Below are positions 44,422 through 45,842 of a DNA stretch of 45,842 nt, piece after piece. Position 1 is the stretch's first letter. Each line of letters starts with the position of its first letter. The notes below the pieces were generated by a model. The model did no database searches. It had not been told where the DNA came from and was given only the letters and a program-made list of their open reading frames with translations. The stretch is from positions 1-45,842 of the forward strand of contig CALDYJ010000016.1 in the NCBI GenBank assembly GCA_937941095.1, in the 5' to 3' direction. Position numbers and translations under genes: made by a program. The stretch is from an uncultured Saprospiraceae bacterium (GTDB taxonomy: Bacteria; Bacteroidota; Bacteroidia; Chitinophagales; Saprospiraceae).

Positions 44422-45842
44422 TTAATTTTTACCTATTCCTAAATACTCTTCGGTACCAGCAACTAACTCCGCAGGAATTGCTAAGTATTGGCCACCCACT
44501 TTTTTAAAAATCGGCAGACCTGAATATTTTGAATTAAAAACTTGTCCTGGGGGAACAGGTAAATATTGCCCTTCCCTATTTTTCATAAATACTTGAAAAT
44601 CATCAAATACTCCATTATGGTCTGCATCAGCTGCAACTTTTATGTATTTTCCTTTGTGCTTGACGTATGCTGGAGCAGGAGAATACTGACCACTCTTTAA
44701 ATCCCTATGAGGAACAGCTTTATAGGTTCCACCAAATTTTTGATAGACCGGTGAAGGTGCTCTTGTGTATTGGTCATTCGCAGGTGCTCTTGTGTATTGA
44801 TCTTTTGCAGGTGCTCGAGTATAATGTTCAGTTGCTTTTACTAAAGAAGGAGGAATAGCTATATAAGTCCCATTTATTTTACTAAATATTGGAAGATTCG
44901 AATAAGGTGTATTAAAAACTTGTCCATTTGGAACTGGTACATAATTTCCTTTATCGTTTACAAATAAAGGAATGTTATCGTAAAGATCATCATGATTTTT
45001 ATCCCTAGCAACTTGTACGTATTTGCCTTTGTGCTTTACAAAAGCTGGTACTGGGGTATAATTTCCATTTTCTAAATTCCTATGAGGAACCTTGGTGTAT
45101 TGGCTTCCTTTCTTTTGATAAATAGGAATGTTTTGATAGTCATCTTTTATATCTGCTGCTTGATAATGTCCTTGAGTTAATTCACTTGTTCCAGTTTTTT
45201 CATAATACAGTTTAATTCCATTATCAGGTTTAAACATTGTAATTGGTCTGTTCTTTTCATCATAAACTGCAAATAAGTTAGATGCTTCATGATACTTAAT
45301 AAGGTGTCCATTTTTCATCTTTTTAGACAAGGTTGATTTAGGAGCTTTATAAAGGAAACCTAATGCTACAGCAAAATATTCTTCTTTACTTTTTAAATTT
45401 CTAAATTGATTATTGTAAGCGTCCCATTGAGCTTCATGAACTTTTTTCCAATCTTGTCCGCTTATTGGATGCCATTGACTCCCTTTTGCTTTTGCGAAAT
45501 AATCTAAGTTTTTTGTTGGGTCCTTTTCTGCTTGCTTATTTTGATATCCTCGACTACCTTTTTCTTCTGGAGGTACAACATCGTATTGAGCAGCATCTGA
45601 ATGCTCATTGGGGATAGCTGGTGGATCATCATATTGACCTGCACGAGGATCGACTTCTGCCGGAGGAAGATCATAATTATCATTTTGTACATCTACTTCT
45701 GCTGGTGGAAGATCGTAATTATCATTTTGTACATCTACTTCTGCTGGTGGAAGATCGTAATTATCATTTTGTACATCCACTTCGGATGGAGGAAGATCAT
45801 ATTGTTCAGTAGAGTTACCTGGAGGTCTTACATTTGCAGCAT
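44422..45842 (-). CDS. Tyr-Pro repeat protein with toxin-nuclease-like core (5' partial)
   Basis: The reading frame is open to the window edge, so the N-terminus is missing; 472 residues are visible. From the N-side: (1) tandem acidic repeats with YDLPP/YDDPP/YDVVPP (three near-exact 14-residue units VDVQNDNYDLPPAE plus diverged ones); (2) a unique ~100-residue domain (about 45190-45490) with WHPISGQDW, EEYFAVALGFLYKAP, NGHLIKYHEASNLFAVYDEK and MFKPDNGIKLYY. Its G-x-L-I-K-Y...N-x-F-x-V...T/M-F-K-P pattern resembles BECR-fold nuclease domains of polymorphic toxins; (3) two ~102-residue repeats separated by QYTRAP units, with recurring K-x-x-G-x-Y-x-x-V/I-P and a calcium-loop-like DADHNGVFDD. 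No T9SS signal is visible. No immunity-like gene follows. Family not recognised as a whole; toxin assignment is tentative. Confidence 0.6.
   Translation of the reverse strand, partial: AANVRPPGNSTEQYDLPPSEVDVQNDNYDLPPAEVDVQNDNYDLPPAEVDVQNDNYDLPPAEVDPRAGQYDDPPAIPNEHSDAAQYDVVPPEEKGSRGYQNKQAEKDPTKNLDYFAKAKGSQWHPISGQDWKKVHEAQWDAYNNQFRNLKSKEEYFAVALGFLYKAPKSTLSKKMKNGHLIKYHEASNLFAVYDEKNRPITMFKPDNGIKLYYEKTGTSELTQGHYQAADIKDDYQNIPIYQKKGSQYTKVPHRNLENGNYTPVPAFVKHKGKYVQVARDKNHDDLYDNIPLFVNDKGNYVPVPNGQVFNTPYSNLPIFSKINGTYIAIPPSLVKATEHYTRAPAKDQYTRAPANDQYTRAPSPVYQKFGGTYKAVPHRDLKSGQYSPAPAYVKHKGKYIKVAADADHNGVFDDFQVFMKNREGQYLPVPPGQVFNSKYSGLPIFKKVGGQYLAIPAELVAGTEEYLGIGKN
44443..44751 (-). repeat. C-terminal ~103-residue protein repeat, copy B
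   Basis: Encodes the segment from PVYQKFGGTYKAVPHRDL to LVAGTEEY. By eye it aligns along its whole length with copy A at 44821-45126, about half of residues identical, including YVKHKGKY, PVP-x-GQVFN and LPIF-x-K. It contains DADHNGVFDD, a calcium-loop-like element. Confidence 0.8.
44756..44809 (-). repeat. 27-bp tandem repeat coding for QYTRAP units
   Basis: Two adjacent 27-bp units (44756-44782 and 44783-44809), nearly identical, plus a decayed third (44810 onward), encode QYTRAPANDQYTRAPSP-type sequence that links the two long repeats. Confidence 0.8.
44821..45126 (-). repeat. C-terminal ~102-residue protein repeat, copy A
   Basis: Encodes PIYQKKGSQYTKVPHRNL through to TEHY. It aligns with copy B without large gaps. 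Within it a shorter unit (hydrophobic-x-K-x-x-G-x-Y-x-x-V/I-P) recurs about four times, so the repeat is itself internally repetitive. Confidence 0.8.
45653..45778 (-). repeat. 42-bp tandem repeat, three copies
   Basis: Units 45653-45694, 45695-45736 and 45737-45778, each 42 bp, encode VDVQNDNYDLPPAE. The second and third differ only at the last base and the first differs at a few third positions, indicating recent expansion. A diverged unit continues toward the window edge (EQYDLPPSE). Confidence 0.92.

Noticed and set aside
45653..45778. CRISPR-like direct repeats
   Set aside because: The units are contiguous, have no spacers, keep the reading frame and encode a clear amino-acid repeat.
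44422..45842. T9SS C-terminal sorting domain on the repeat protein
   Set aside because: The ending (TEEYLGIGKN) lacks the PNP...G.Y...K pattern seen in the Omp28-like protein.

Overview
The window looks like chromosomal DNA of a marine or environmental Bacteroidota (Saprospiria, Flavobacteriia or Cytophagia grade). Evidence: AT-rich sequence, few Shine-Dalgarno sites, promoter-like TAnnTTTG elements, 'regulator propeller' sensors with Y_Y_Y domains, LytTR signalling, an Omp28-like protein with a type IX secretion C-terminal signal, an ABC-permease/M1-peptidase fusion, a family of small outer-membrane barrels, and signal peptides ending in AQ. No rRNA, tRNA, CRISPR array, phage or IS element was recognised. 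No stretch longer than 300 bases lacks a gene.

Layout. 0-13 kb: a membrane-bound propeller regulator with a LuxR-like HTH, an RNase Z-like metallo-hydrolase, a TraB/GumN lipoprotein, an ECF sigma factor overlapping a four-helix membrane protein, a large Asp-box (VPS10/BNR-like) propeller protein, and a propeller histidine kinase overlapping its LytTR response regulator. 13-22.5 kb: an Omp28-like T9SS cargo protein, a GIY-YIG protein, a saccharopine-dehydrogenase-like oxidoreductase, formate-tetrahydrofolate ligase, a GNAT acetyltransferase, two small barrel proteins, a di-haem peroxidase and an SGNH hydrolase.

22.5-29.2 kb is the most interesting block. Two tightly packed divergent operons start 37 bp apart. 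The left one encodes a flippase, a RibD-type reductase, a zinc-signature-less MDR dehydrogenase and a QueD/PTPS-fold protein that has lost catalytic residues. The right one encodes a CDP-alcohol phosphatidyltransferase, a GT4 glycosyltransferase, an ICMT-like membrane methyltransferase and a SAM methyltransferase. I infer a pathway building a pterin- or pyrimidine-derived group linked to a glycosylated phospholipid or exported glycoconjugate. The chemistry is not proven by sequence. It is followed (29.2-33.4 kb) by a sulfotransferase, two more methyltransferases (one FkbM) and an LTA-synthase/sulfatase-like membrane enzyme, which could tailor the same product or a surface glycan.

33.5-44.4 kb: a second pair of small barrel proteins preceded by a palindrome, an ABC-2 permease/M1 aminopeptidase fusion with its ATPase, a prolyl oligopeptidase lipoprotein, and a TPR histidine kinase without an adjacent regulator. 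The window ends inside a minus-strand gene (N-terminus missing) for an unusual protein. It has tandem YDLPP-type repeats, a central domain resembling BECR-fold polymorphic-toxin nucleases, and two ~100-residue repeats with recurring Y-x-x-x-P motifs. It is a candidate novel secreted toxin or adhesin-like effector.
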